DNA of 64,000 nt, taken from NCBI GenBank assembly GCA_045837725.1, contig JBEWZL010000302.1:372001-436000 (forward strand), given 5' to 3'. The DNA comes from Vermamoeba vermiformis (taxonomy: Eukaryota; Tubulinea; Echinamoebida). A program made the translations under genes and the position numbers. This document shows, in pieces, positions 23,657 through 36,370 of the stretch. The notes below the pieces were generated by a model, which searched no databases, was not told the DNA's origin, and saw only the letters and a list, made by a program, of their open reading frames with translations. The stretch's first letter is position 1. Every line of letters starts with the position of its first letter.

Positions 23657-25382
23657 ATGGCAGAAGTATGCATTAATTTATTTTAGCTACGAAACGGATT
23701 TTAATATCGTACAATAGGAAGATTGGCGGTCAGAATTAGAGCAGAAAATTCTAGAAAATAATAAGCGATCACGCGAAATTCATATCAGCTGCAAAATCGA
23801 TGGCCAAGATTTGTACAATATTTTAGCTAAATTCAAAGGAACCTACAGCCTGCACATCCATAGCGCAGCACAAACTACCAACGCAGAAGGAATTCGAAAG
23901 CTAATTGAACATGATTATATTCATACACTGTATATATTTGCCGATGCAGACGACAAAAATATTTTGCGATTTATTTTGGAAGGCGCAAAAGCAACAACAG
24001 CCTTACGTACCTTGCAATTAGATGGTACCTCTTTTACAAAAGAAGACTATGATATTTTAGATGCAGCGTTAAGCGCGAACAAATCGCTTACAGATCTCCA
24101 GATTTCAGCGCCACTCTTCCACACGTTAAAAATTCACCCAGCCATAGCCGTTTTGGAGATAGCTATCAAAACTCCGAATGATATAGATAATGGAGAGTAT
24201 ATTGACAGAATGTTTGAAGGATTAGAACAAAACAAAACAGTTAAAAGTTTCAAGTTGCTAGATCGGTCAAATTCAGAATATAGAAGTATCCTTCGTTTGA
24301 ATGATAAGAACTGCTTTGCGATGGGAAGATGCTTATCAAATAATTCTACAATAGAAGATTTCAACATAACAGTCAAGGTAGAAAATGAAGTTGGATGCGA
24401 GTACCTTGCTGACGGATTCGCAAAAAACAAATCAATTTCCAAACTGAAGCTATCAATGCTCTTAAACGACAAGAATACGCATATATTTAAGAGAATTTTT
24501 GTAGAAAACAAAACTATAACGGATCTAGATCTGTTGCACAACGGTCCGTTCAACTTGGGCGAGTTAATTACGGATCAATCTGCTATTAAAATTCTAGGAA
24601 CTAGACATTATGATACACAGTTTTTAAACTACGCGATATCTCCGAACTGCAAGATCGAGAATCTGGCTTTATCCCTGTCGGTTTATCATTCGGAATTGAA
24701 TCCAGATCTGGACGTATTATTGGCCAAAAACAAGTCTATTAAGAAGTTGAGTATTGAAACTGACGCTGTGGAGCATTCAGTGGCATTTTGGGGTGGATTA
24801 TTGAAGAACAATGCGGTAACGCATCTGACAGCCTATTTCGACAAACTCCCTAAATATGCAGCATATCTCCTATTTGAATACTTAAAGAAGAATAGATCCT
24901 TAGTATCGCTCGAGTTAACGTGCAATGGATTCGAAGACTCACCACATCTAAATCGTCAGTTAATTGAAGTACTCAAAACCAACACTACATTAGAAAAATT
25001 ATATATGCCGTATATTAGAGTCACAGAACGGCACGACAAACGACTTGTTGATGTAGTTGAAGCCTTACGAGACAACAAGTCGTTGACGGATGTGAATTGG
25101 ATCTCGCCGTACTACGCCGATTTAGTGGACCAAGTATTAGCCAAGAACGAAGCCCTATTAAATGGAGGATTTTCAGACAAGATGCATCCTACATTAATAA
25201 GAAATCGAGAATTAAGATTGGAACGAATTATTCTTATCTACAATATGGTACGCTGCGAACACCTCATGTCTCTACTGACCCCTGAAATGTGGCTCATAAT
25301 AATTAATAGTGCACGTTTTCCGGGAATCTCCTCGGAGTTAATAGGCAGAATTTTCTACAGCACTGTACGATCCAAAACTTAA
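23657..25382 (+). CDS. Leucine-rich repeat protein, family member A
   Basis: Exon 1 (23657..23665, MAE) splices to 23718..25382, about 557 aa. It has RNase-inhibitor-like LRRs of roughly 28 residues, each with a (K/N)(K/S)(S/T) turn before the Leu strand (AKNKSIKKLSIETDAV, KKNRSLVSLELTCNGF, KTNTTLEKLYMP). The C-terminal segment LMSLLTPEMWLIIINSARFP corresponds in place to an F-box-like helix in the two family members downstream. There is no signal peptide or TM. LRRs bind partner proteins, and a ubiquitin-ligase adaptor role is possible. It is divergent from the F-box/WD gene across 161 bp. Confidence 0.8.
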
Positions 25383-25611
25383 CTTAATAAACAGAACCAA
25401 TTCTGGCTTTGTAATAGATAAACTTTCATTTATATAGTATTATTTAGTCGTAGAATAACTTGTTTTGCAATATAGCGGTTAAGTTCTATCCCATTCGCGG
25501 ATTCGGTCTGTCAAAAAAGAATTCCAATCCAAATCGCTGGATTTCTCGATTTTTAATAATTTTATTTTTAAACAAAAGCCGCTATATTATATATATTATA
25601 ATTTACTCGTA

Positions 25612-26995
25612 TTAACATGCACAGCCATCACCGCCGTTACTTTTTACATTGGCATTTGGCGTGCCCGGTCTTAATCCACTACTAGCGATATTAACTGCCT
25701 TACTATTGTTATTATTATTGTTGCTATTATTATGTACGCCATTCGCGGAATTATTTTCGTTCGTTAATTTAATAATTGGACTGGCCCCGGATTCTTCTGG
25801 ATCGACCATATATTTTTTGTTCTTATTGTCGTTCTGTATGTCCTTAATATTCTTAACCACTTCATGCACTAATTTCATAATCGCGTCTGATACATTCGTG
25901 TCGTCTTTAGCGGATGTGTCCATCCAACACAAAAATCCATTTTCTTTGCAATATTTTTCCATTTGTTCTTTACTCTCCGGCGAACTCAACGCTTCAGGTG
26001 ATAAATCGATCTAAAAATAGAATATTACTAAATTAGGAAACTTTCGGTAGGTCAAACAAGACAATTTCAAGTAGATCAGTGGTTGGTTAAGACAACATTC
26101 TTAATTATACTCCACGAGTATACTATATATGTATTATATATGTACCTTATTTGCGAGTAGAATGACGGGCAGTCGTTTGCCGTTGGGTAATGTCACTTTG
26201 TTGTCAATATCATCTTTCCATTTTTTCACCGCTTGAAATGTTGCCACTCTATTTGCATCAAATCATTAAATAGTGCGCTATTAAAGTAATAAAATTGATT
26301 GAATTCAGCAACGAAAATTATTTCGAATAAGTGCAGCGTAATAAAGATTTTCTAAAGAAATTTCTTGTGCTCGAATAGATCTGCGAGCAATAGCGTGTAT
26401 TTAAAGTAAAACGTACCTAGTAACGTCAAATACTATAATTGCGGCACTGGCGTCTTTATAATATACTCGTGTCATGTTGCTGAATCTTTCTTGGCCTGGA
26501 TCCGATCCAAAAAATTAAATTATTTGCCAAATAAATAATTAAGGATTCTACTTGATTTGATTCGCTGTATAATAATTATATATGGCTATTTAAAGTACCT
26601 GCAATGTCCCAGAGTTGCAAATTAATAGTTGTCTGTGGATCGTACTGTAGAACTTTAAGACCGAAATCAACGCCAACCTAAATGAATACAATTATTAGAA
26701 TATTATTTTATATGGGTACGTCAACTAAAGATTTTACGGCAACCGTTTAATTATTCAAATGACGCGGGATTCAACATAAAAATGCCTACAATTTCAATTT
26801 AATTTAATTTAGAGGCGATGATACTATAAAATAATTAATTATTAATTATACTACACTTACTGTTGTTTTCCAGCCATCAGAGAATAAATTGTGTAAATAG
26901 CGCTTGATGATCGAAGTCTTGCCGACTCCGACTTCGCCTACTACTAGTACTTTTGATAAATATTCACTAGCTCCACTTGGTGATGGTGTGGCCAT
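25612..26995 (-). CDS. Rab32-like small GTPase
   Basis: Five exons, complement(join(25612..26010,26146..26248,26417..26495,26599..26677,26861..26995)), 264 aa. It has P-loop GEVGVGKTS and [20 protein letters not shown], where the Ile before AGQ is the Rab32/38/29 signature. [20 protein letters not shown] matches the Rab32 insert region, the G4 motif is LANKID and G5 is DTSAK. The C terminus has an Asn run (codons near 25700-25740) and ends CAC for double prenylation. Rab32 proteins act on lysosome-related organelles, phagosomes and mitochondria. All motifs look functional. Confidence 0.93.
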
Positions 26996-27837
26996 GTTAT
27001 ATTTGCAATAGAATCACCGTTGAGTTATTATACAAAATCCGGATCTGGTGACCGGTGCAGAACTTTTTTGAATAAATAAATTAACTATATTACAAACCTT
27101 CTTGTTGGTATACGACAAGAAAGAATAAATCGAATCAAAGCCGAATCAAACAACCAGAAGTGACTACTTTTTTCGCGCGAATTTTCTGAATACAAATCAA
27201 CGAGCCACCACGGGCCAAAGGCAGTCACTGCTTAGAGGCATACATATTGGTTGATTTAATAGAAGTAGAAATGTAATTAGGGCTCTGTACCAAATGAGCA
27301 AATGCAAATCCAATGGCCTGCGGGTAAATATTTTAGATCTTGTCCAGTCGGTTCAATAAATTAATTTTCTTATACAATTCCAATGTAAATTAACAAGATC
27401 CTTAAAGGTTTTAAGTGCCTGGCTTGCCAAACATTAATTCGTGTGATCAAATTCTGTTTGCAATACTCCTTAACCTTTTAGACTTACAATTGCTTAGGTA
27501 TAACATCTTGACTCGTCGTTGAAATATCGCGAGATATAACACTTATTTGTACGAAAGGTGACCAGATGAGACTCGATCAAAAATCAGATTGTGATCACGT
27601 GCACTACAGCACGATACGGTAGTAAAAATAGGTACCTGTGGGCACATGTACTTAAGCAATGGCAGATATGCAAATAATATCACCAGTTATCTCCGAATTT
27701 TCTGCCGGATTTGTTCGGATTTGATCCACGGCGCCTTTTTAAAATCTTCGCGTCAAAAAATGTTCATTATCACTCACCGAGGTCCTTAACATAGCACACA
27801 GCTAACATTGACTCAGCCACACTCTCTCAAACAAATC
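26996..27837. promoter_or_regulatory. Divergent intergenic region (842 bp)
   Basis: This lies between the starts of the Rab32-like gene (minus) and the LURP-like gene (plus). It is AT-rich with no long ORF, tRNA-like fold or repeat array that I can see. It presumably contains both promoters. Confidence 0.4.
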
Positions 27838-28804
27838 ATGGCTTCTACTCGTCAACAAACTTACGGCATTGAGTCCTTAGGCGACCACTTGCTCATCTAT
27901 AAAGCAGATGGCACTCCTTATTTACAAGCAAAAGAGAAGGTTCATCCGACAAAGTTGTAAGTACTCATCGAAAAATTTTGTAACGAGATCGAGTCAAAAT
28001 TAATTATTTCTCTTTCAGAAATTTCAAATTAATCGATGTTGAATTTGGTAATGTGGTGGCTATTGTTAAGCAAAAGGTACGTCCAATACGCTATTACTCG
28101 AGTGCTAAACTAATTCTCTGAATGGTTCAGTACGGCGTTACAAAACGACCGCACTTTAGCTTGTCTATCTCTGGAACTCGTGTGGCTAGCTTCAAACATA
28201 TCACTAACAAGTCTCCTTACGGTCCAATGTTCGATTGTAAGTAAATTCATTCGGATCACGCTCCATTTCCTTCTCAATTTCGAGTTTTACTGTAGAACTC
28301 AAACTAACAGCTATTTTATTCATCAGTGGACTTTTACGACACCAAGTTCAATAATTCTCAGTGGTTTATCTCGCCCAATCCCGCTGTGTTTGACTTCCAA
28401 ATTATGAGGTACGCTGCTGGATCCGACTCCTTTAAAAATAGCCTGGAGATATTTCAGCGAGATCAATTTAAATTTTATTTTTACGAGAGAACTTTCTCAT
28501 TTGCAGTGAGATTTGACAAGATTCGGTGCTTTTTTTTTTTTTTCTGGCATGCTGTCCTATTCAGGATCTAATTCAAATTCCGTCCTATTATAGAGAGAAC
28601 GTGCACGTGGCTACAATTGCATATAGACGCCTTGATATTATCGACGAGCGACTGATAGACGAAGAAGAGTTGATTCTGCTCATTCAAATGGCTGTTATTT
28701 TGTATCATCGAGCTAAGGACGGCAAGATCTACGGCCGAGGCGGCAGCAGTCCGTTCAGTATTATGCCTGACGCGCAGAAGATTCACTATGTAATGAATTA
28801 TTAA
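27838..28804 (+). CDS. LURP-one/Tubby C-terminal-like protein (tentative)
   Basis: Five exons, join(27838..27956,28019..28076,28131..28236,28327..28505,28565..28804), 233 aa and phase-correct. Successive short beta strands (DHLLIYKADGTPYLQAKEK, FKLIDVEFGNVVAIVKQK, HFSLSISGTRVASFKHIT) are followed by RDQFKFYFYERTFSFA. A final part reads VATIAYRRLDIIDER, then an acidic hydrophobic helix (EEELILLIQMAVILYHRA). This order matches LURP-one-related and scramblase-type proteins, where a 12-strand barrel encloses a C-terminal helix. Those proteins bind lipid or membranes. The call rests on pattern only. A poly-T tract (near 28530) sits in the last intron's pyrimidine tract. Confidence 0.6.
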
Positions 28805-29257
28805 GTACATGGTGCAGCGTGAACGAGTTTTCTGGCTGAAAACTTGAAGATCAAATCTGCTATATTTATTTTCCTTTTGTACAGTGTAGATAGCGTATTG
28901 TATATGCTTGTATATCAACCCCTTGTAGATAAATGTCTTCAGCTCTATTTTTACTTTTTTCTGCTTTTTGGTCTGGCCAACACAATCTCAGAGTTTTGTG
29001 GCGGGCAATATTATTGTCTTTGTCCGGACAAGCGATGCACATGAACTGTTTATATTTATTATAATATCTTCAAATGTAAATAAGATCAACCTAGTAATTA
29101 ATTTACACCGTAAGTACACGTGTTTTAGTGGCAGCCGACGAGAACAGACCTCGCATTTAGTGAAAGTATATCTATGACTGCATTATGCAAAATTGTCTTA
29201 TAATAAGGGTGAAACCTAATTTTTCAAAATGACAGAAAGTTTAATTTTAATTTTCAG
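28805..29257. other. Intergenic region (453 bp)
   Basis: 3' UTR of the LURP-like gene and 5' flank of the next LRR gene. The tract TTTTAATTTTCAG lies directly before the ATG at 29258, suggesting a 5'-UTR intron ending there. No other gene is seen. Confidence 0.45.
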
Positions 29258-30879
29258 ATGGAGGAGGCTGCAGAGCGTTGGAAGGAATTTAGGCGCAATT
29301 TTGCTACATACGCCGAGGCAATGGAAAAAAGCTTTCCATCAATGACTGTTTCTTACCTGGACTATTCCAGATTTGAACTGATCTTGGATGGACTTCGCAC
29401 TAACAGCATTCCAATCACTGAAATCGACTACAACGGCTTTGGACGAGTGACAGATGATAATTGGACGAGACTATATGAACTAATGGAGGCCTTAGAACAA
29501 AATTCCTGCGTGAACTCGCTCATTATTTCTTGCTCGTGCATTGCCGATGAAGGAAGCAAGCCATTTTTCAAAAAATTAGCGTCATCACATTGTAAAATTC
29601 AAAAATTATTCCTCGATTTGGTGATCACCGAGAAGCGAGCAGTTTTATTCAAAAAAGCGCTGGAGAAAAACAAATCCATTCGAAAATTGCGCTTGACATC
29701 AAACACGCCACCAATTCTAAACTTCTTAAAGTCCAACACTACAATTACATCGCTTAAGATCGAATCGGCAACATTTGACGCTAAATTCATCAAAGCGTTG
29801 AAACACAACCGCACCCTCGAAAAAATCAACATGTCGCGCTATGAAGCTGCCGTTCAATCCAGTGTCAATATGCGCAATGAGATGTGCGAGGCACTGGCAT
29901 CAATAGGAACATTGAAGTCGTTGACCATTGATCTTGGTGCCGGACCTACAGCGTGGTCAATGCAGCCAATGATCAAAGTGTTGGAAGGCAATCCTAGACT
30001 GGCACATTTAGCCATTCGATCACAAACAGATTTCATCGACAAATATGCTGACACGGAGCTATTAGGCCAAGAAGTACTGCACCACCAGTCATTGCCTTCG
30101 CTGAATTTGTGCCACGGTGCTGTGGGTGTCATTCGACCCCTCAAAAATACGTCACTGTTGAAAGAATTGACTGTACCCATATCAAGTCCTATAATGATAG
30201 ATTGGTTTGCAGACATCGTGACTTCAATGACGTACGGTTACTGATCCAAATTTTCACTTTCCGACGGAAATTTACTAATTTTTTCCGCAGAGGACTGCAA
30301 CGAGTCAATTTCTCTGAAATTCACAGAACTCAACAATTGTATATTAATTTAGCGAACCTTATCACCAAAGAATCAAGAGTTGCTGTGTGGAGATTCGAGT
30401 ATCCGTTGTATCTCAAGCGAGATGTCTTCGAAGTGCTTCAACGACGAGCAGTGCGCCCTTGTTGCATTGAGTTACTTGCTTCCCGTCAAGAACAGCTGTT
30501 AGAATTCGCAGAATTGACGGTCACGAATCCTTTTTTGGTAGTCAAATGGCCACCGGTGCGGGAACTACTCACCGACGAAGAAATGCAAATTAAGTGTTAT
30601 AAAGAGAAGAAGATAGCGGCTAGAAGGCAATCAAACTTGTTGCGTTACAAAAATCTCTATCAGTTCTTAGCCATAATTATGTTAGCGAAACAAGAACACT
30701 TGTTCTCGGTACTACCAAACGAAGTGCTGCTATTAATCTGTAAATATGCATGCGATGAGTCAATCTCTTCAGATAGATTGTTGCAAGCGATAGCATTAGC
30801 CGGCAATCGAGAATTCATGTTGGGATCGAACGAAACAAGTCACATCCCGAAAATAGTCAGATTCTGGATGGAGCATTAG
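29258..30879 (+). CDS. Leucine-rich repeat protein with C-terminal F-box-like segment, member B
   Basis: Two exons, join(29258..30231,30291..30879), 520 aa. The N-terminal signature (AAERWKEFRRNFATYAEAME, LILDGLRTNSIPITEIDYNG) is shared with the gene at 31409. LRRs follow with the turn (K/H)(N/S)(K/T/R)(S/T) (EKNKSIRKLRLTSN, KSNTTITSLKIES, KHNRTLEKINMS). The C terminus has LFSVLPNEVLLLICKYACDE, which resembles the first helix of an F-box but lies at the end of the protein, the reverse of FBXL order. There is no signal peptide. A single intron of 59 nt separates the LRR core from the C-terminal part, at the same place as in member C. Confidence 0.85.
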
Positions 30880-31408
30880 AATGTATCTTATAAATTAATA
30901 AGTGTAAATAGTAAAATAAGTAACGAAGAACTCGCAGGGTGATTATTGACCGAAATGCCATCAATCGGAGATCTTTTCCGCAACACAGAGTGCCAACTTT
31001 AGTTAACAATGCAAACAGCGGCCTCCCTTCCTATAATATTCTAGAATGTATTCATATTTATTGCGTTCTCTTGGATATTCCCTAGAAAGCTAAATTTCAT
31101 GTAATTTCAGTGCTCAAGATTTCAGGTTGCTGAATTACTCTGTTCTTTCGATCTTTCCGCAATAGTGTAACATAGATGTATTATATATAATTATTTTTTT
31201 AAAATCGAACACAGAAGAGGACGATCCAAATCTAGAGTAAGTTTGATCTCGCGTGATAACGCTTTTCGTTGCAAAAAAAATTGAATTATCGAACACAAAG
31301 CAACATATAAATATATTACTCTCATATATTGGCTTTCGGCACTTGCGATTTAATTTTGCAATTTCGAATTCAAATTTATTAACGAAATTAAATTATCAGC
31401 TTGAATAA
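30880..31408. other. Intergenic region between tandem LRR genes (529 bp)
   Basis: AT-rich spacer with homopolymer runs (near 31190 and 31275). No ORF, RNA gene or terminal repeats are recognised. It presumably carries the 3' end of member B and the promoter of member C. Confidence 0.4.
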
Positions 31409-33174
31409 ATGAGAAGCGCAACAAAACGATGGCAAACATTCAAGAAAGTATTAGAAGACCGCGATATGGCCGTCAAAGGCATTGAAGAAAGTTTTCCTAC
31501 TTTGTCTATGTGCTTTTGGCCCGAAAACTATGCAATTATATTAGAAGGCTTAAAAACAAATAGTATTCCAGTAACAAAAGTAGATTATTTGTTTTCTTCA
31601 TTAGTCAGCGATGAAGAACATTGGCAAAGGCTCCAACAATTGCTGGATGCGCTAAGAAAAAGCAAAACAGTCAACGAATTAAGGCTATCTCAGCAATATG
31701 ACGTGTTAAGAAAGCAATATACACTCAGTACGAAGAATTTAAAATTATTTAGCTCGTCAAAATGCAAAATTAAATCACTCACGATCGGGATCTCGATCGA
31801 GAAACAAGCGATGAAGCTATTAACCAAAGAACTCGAAAAGAACACTTCAATACAAAAATTGGAAGTGCTAGATGCTTATGGCTGCTTAGAAGCTTTAAAG
31901 ACGAACAAATCAATCACGGATCTGACAGTCAAATCGTACCGCTTGGATTTCTGTTCAACATTTGCCAAGGCCCTTCAAGCCAACAAAAGCATCACGAGCC
32001 TGACAATCAACGAGAACGGCATGAAGATTCCACTCACCGAGCTGCAAGAGCTGTTCTCGGCCATGTCGCAAATGTCGTGCTTGAGGTACTTAAAATTGAC
32101 CTTGGCGACCAATCAGTGGCCGTGGGCAGCACTCACACAAGTCATCAAAAGCAACCCTCTCCTGACCACACTCAAGCTGTACTCTGAATGGTCTGGCCGT
32201 GAACAAGACAACGACCTGTATAAGCACCAAGATCTGGTCGTGCCCGCGATCAGATCTCACCCGTCACTGCGGTACTTGTCAGTCTCGGACATTAATTTCT
32301 ACACAATTATCAATGGCCTTCAAAACAACTCTACTTTAACGCGATTGCACGTGCCTGTCAAAATGCTCGTGTATGACAGGTCCTTAATGACGCTTTTGAC
32401 TTCGATCAAGTAAGTTGTTTGATTTTTGAATATAATTCGAGCTGTTATAATTCAATTCAGAGCAACCTCTGAAAGCTGAATCCTCAAAAATTTGCCTTAT
32501 TTGGCAATTTTACTTAATGCTCAGATTTTCTTATCTCCCTCCCTCCTCTAATTACTAATGCTATGGCTTATTGTAGGAATATTCAGCGCTTGAAATTGTT
32601 CCACAAAGGATGGACGGAGCCAATTTTCATGAATTTTCAACCGCTGCTCAAAGCTAATTGGCCGCTGAAAACATTAATTCTCCGATTTGACTGGGAGGCT
32701 CGATCAAGTTCCAACCAAGATTTTTTCACTGAATTGGAGTCACATCCACGCCTCGAACAGTTAGACTTTCATGCCTCCAATTCGTACCTCTTAGAAAAGT
32801 GCGTTCGGATCCGCGACAACAATCCATTTTTGTTATTGACAGCGAGGAAGAAAGAACTGTATCAAAACTCGACGGAGACACGTGTCAAACTGAAGGCGAT
32901 GACATCTTTGTTGACATTTTTGCGTGTCATTCTGTTGACACCTGAACAAGGTCTCTTTGCGTCAATTCCGCGAGAAGTCCTCGTGCTGATCTGTCAATAT
33001 TTCTCCGCGGGCCAATACAATGTGAATCAACTGTTGTGGATGATTGACCTCGTGACCGAAGATCGCAGCCACGTGATCAGTCAAAAGAACGACACTCGAC
33101 AGAAATTACGTGCTGTGTGGACCAAACTGGCAGAGTTGCGAATGCGAACGAAAAGCGAGTTGAATGTAGTATAA
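31409..33174 (+). CDS. Leucine-rich repeat protein with C-terminal F-box-like segment, member C
   Basis: Two exons, join(31409..32409,32577..33174), 532 aa. It is a tandem relative of the gene at 29258: ATKRWQTFKKVLEDRD aligns with the same N-terminal helix, LILEGLKTNSIPVTKVDY-type wording recurs, and the intron lies at the same place in the protein. LRR turns include EKNTSIQKLEVLD, KTNKSITDLTVKS and QANKSITSLTI. The C-terminal LFASIPREVLVLICQYFSAG matches the F-box-like segment of member B. The intron is longer (167 nt) than usual here. It is likely a cytosolic interaction protein in a lineage-specific family. Confidence 0.85.
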
Positions 33175-33360
33175 TAATTGTATTTTTGTAGCGTTAATTA
33201 CGTGATTGTACCTAGCGATTGTATAGAAATTTTGGCTGTGAATAATTTTGTAAGACACGTTCGTTTTCTGGAGCATACAGAACTTCTATTTAATGAATCA
33301 TGAACAATAAGATGCAGTAAAATAGAAGGAACCATATTTGAGTCCGAAGCTAGCGCTGTG

Positions 33361-34088
33361 TTATTCAGCCATCTGCCGACTTTTTTGTAACAGCAGATTC
33401 AGCAACTTTTCGTCGGCGAGTTGAAGGCATTCAGTTTGGCCGTGGAACGAGGCATCAGAAAACTTGCAAAAGTAATTGTTTTTTGTGGCTTCTTCTTTCC
33501 ACCAATTCTCGATCCGAGTCATTTTTCGTAACGGGCCTCGAAGGCTCAATAACAATTTCATATTATAGGTCTTTTGTTCGGTTGAAGTATACCTCTTCCA
33601 AGCGTCTTTATGCTGCGTTCGTCCAAATTTAATTAACTGGCCTACTTTTGGATCGACGATCGAGAAACGTAAAAAGTATTCGGCACATCTGCTGTCCAAG
33701 CTAATCTAGGGTCGTCAAATCGATAGTCGTTATTTCGATGATGAAGCACGCAAGAAGGACAATAATAATCGTCAGGTAAACACTGGATGGGCTTTGGTTT
33801 CCATTCGCGAGCACAAATCGGATCTGTACATCGATGAAGAATGCCTTTCTTCATACCACCCCATGCTCCTACTCTAATGAATCGGCCTTGCTTGGTAGTC
33901 TTCAAAAATTCGTCGTACTGCTCTTCAGTATACTGAATCTGAAGCAGATCCTCTAACTCGTCAACAACTACCTGTATTTGATCGATTAATACCAAAAAAT
34001 CTAAATAATTTATTCATAATTTATGGCTTAATTGCATTAATGCTATGCGTGAACTTACATCTGATTCAATTTCAAGATCTTGCGACAT
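33361..34088 (-). CDS. Zinc-ribbon plus GIY-YIG/T5orf172-like protein
   Basis: Three exons, complement(join(33361..33705,33750..33971,34059..34088)), 198 aa. After an acidic start (MSQDLEIESD) come GRFIRVGAWGGMKKG and a Cys cluster (RCTDPICAREW, QCLPDDYYCPSC) fitting a zinc ribbon. The second half, YFLRFSIVDPKVGQLIKFGRT, resembles the T5orf172/MUG113 branch of the GIY-YIG fold (strand, loop, strand, KxGRT), with a later Glu in GQTECLQL. Such domains occur in fungi, bacteria, phages and large DNA viruses and are DNA-linked. The second intron is only 44 nt with a weak GTGCTT donor. It is supported by frame continuity, not by a consensus site. Confidence 0.6.
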
Positions 34089-34313
34089 GTCAATGTTTTT
34101 ATCGTCGACCTATTGACGTATTGATATGCTAGCAAAAAAATAAATAAAATGCCAACAATCGAAGGTTTTGTGCTAGTCTTCGAATGAAAATTTGTTAACT
34201 ATTCAAAAATCTAACCGATCAGATAAGTGTCAAAACAACGCAATTAATTTTTATCAATAATATGATTAATCGTGTATTTTGATCATAAAATAGAGGTCGT
34301 GAAGTGGATCCAA

Positions 34314-36248
34314 CTAAAAGTGAACCCACAACTTGGTCAGATCGACGTTGTTGCTCGAAAAGGCATGCTGTTCAATAAACGCCAGCTTGCCGTCATACAA
34401 TCTATTAATATTAAGCATTAGATATATTGGAATTTGTGGTACCCTAGCGGATGTAGCAGATCTTACTTAACCAAAACCAAGCGGTAATCTGGCCTCCAGT
34501 CATCTCCAACCTGTATAATAGACCCATTCATTTTCCATTCGCTAGAACGGTGCTCTATTTAATAAGTTAGAACATCAACCAACGAAAGTGGATGTACGAA
34601 CCTAAATCTGTTTTTATGACCAACTTGTTGTGCTCCGTGAATATCAATTCAACACTTAAATCAAAATTTGTAAATGTTGGGTGTATTCCAAGAGCTTTAA
34701 GCCGTAGTAAGAACTGAAAGCCATTCAATTTTTCTGTAATCAGTTTGTACGACGTCTTTTGTTTTTGATGCAACGCTAATTGGTGCCTTTCAGAGCCAGG
34801 TTCATCCATAAGGAATATTTTTTCTTCATCTGGTAACAATTTTGCTCCTTTCATTAGTAGATCTTCTATGATCCTAAACAAAAATTGTAACCAGATCTTA
34901 TTTAAACTCTTATCGCTACGTACCATTTATATTGCGTTAACCTCTTATTTTGGTATACTGCTAGCAAGCTATATGGAAGTTCGTGGCTTTGAACTGGCGC
35001 ATTTATGTCTGATTTGAATCAAATGTCAAAATATTTCCTTTTATGGAAATTACGTACTGCAGCCTTTAGCCATCAAGTGCTTTATAAATCTGGACGCTTT
35101 AATTCCCAATTTCTCATATGCGATCTCAATATAGTTCCGACTATCAACGGCTGCGCCATTTTTCAAAAATAGATCGAACACTTCCGGATTTGCCGCGCGA
35201 GCTGCAAGACCCAAAGGAGGGACCTAAAAAGTGTACTATTAATATAAGGGTACTTTTAATATGTAGTATAACTTACAGGGTCTTTGTCGTAATTAGAACT
35301 GTTCAGATCGAACGTCAAAAGTTCAGGGTACTTCTTTTTACAGTATAATAGTGCTTCTAGGAAACTATACCAATTATTCATCTATGGATCCATAATTAAA
35401 ATTAATACGCAAGAGACGAATCAATTGAAAGGTTTCTTACCGATAAAGGTTGAACTTTGTGTTCCTCAATTGTCGCATCCGTGATTAGAGGGATTTTGAA
35501 AGCAAATATTGTTGATATATGAGTATTAAATAGCTTCAATGACATTTCGAATGTCCTTCGGGTATTTTTGGCGTCACATCTGCCTAGAAATTCCGGCAAC
35601 AAAGTTAGATCAGCCAATTTTGGAGTTAATTTGGTAATCCATTCCTCTGGCTCAAAAGACTCCGTATGATACTACTTAATATATTAATAATCTGCTAATA
35701 AGAGCTTTAAACATGTACTTCTTACCGTAATTATTTGTTGCAACAGCGAATCCGCATCGTTTGCCCAAATATTGCGTAGAATTAGCTGGTTAGCAAAGAA
35801 TTGGTATTTCTCGGATGATTCGTGGCCAATATAATGCTTCTTATGGACTTCGATCATTAATTTCAACATCGACAGATCACTTTTTTCCGTTGCGACCTTT
35901 TTAATTAATTTTAAATAAATTCGATCGCTTTATTTTGATTTAATTACTTACCAATACATTTCTAAGATAGAAATTGCGAATTTTATCGTCGTACATGGCA
36001 AATTCGTGCTGCTTGGCGCTAAATTAAAATTGTAAAATGGCTAATTTTAACTCGCGGTTTACCGTAATCGCGACCACGTAACGTTATACTTACATATTAT
36101 CGATAATTACGCGAGTAATACCAGTATTAGCGCCAAATTTATCGTTGCATTTTTTAGATGTGAGCATTAACGAGTATAACTCGTCAGGAGTCCATTTATC
36201 AGCTATAAGTTGCAGTATTTCATTTGGTAGGTCAGTTATATTCGTCAT
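34314..36248 (-). CDS. F-box plus ankyrin-like protein
   Basis: Ten exons, complement(join(34314..34401,34467..34554,34602..34873,34924..35008,35058..35223,35277..35381,35441..35671,35726..35896,35952..36018,36094..36248)), 475 aa with every phase consistent. The F-box is at the N terminus (ITDLPNEILQLIADKWTPDE). A helical middle contains ankyrin-like helices (VPPLGLAARAANPEVFDLFL, KNGAAVDSRNYIEIAYE). The C-terminal part is beta-rich (SVELIFTEHNKLVIKTDL, DDWRPDYRLVLVK, KLAFIEQHAFSSNN). It is likely an SCF adaptor with unknown substrate. The start at 36248 puts the F-box directly at the N terminus; an upstream in-frame ATG at 36290 would add 14 residues. Confidence 0.8.
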
Positions 36249-36370
36249 ATTGCATTTTGTGATTAGTTTAAATTGCAAAAAAAAACACAAAAAAATCGCA
36301 ACGGTCTTTAATGCTGAACCAGATCTACCTTATGAACAACAACTAGCCTCTAAAGCTCCATATAAACAGA

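Noticed and set aside
24134-24553. 139-codon minus-strand frame within LRR gene A
   Set aside because: Antisense shadow of LRR codons; no family match or splice sites.
25690-25760. Trinucleotide run considered as a microsatellite with its own role
   Set aside because: It encodes the Asn run near the Rab32-like C terminus; such runs are common in amoebal proteins.
29854-30216. 120-codon minus-strand frame within LRR gene B
   Set aside because: Same reason: antisense to a well-supported LRR exon.
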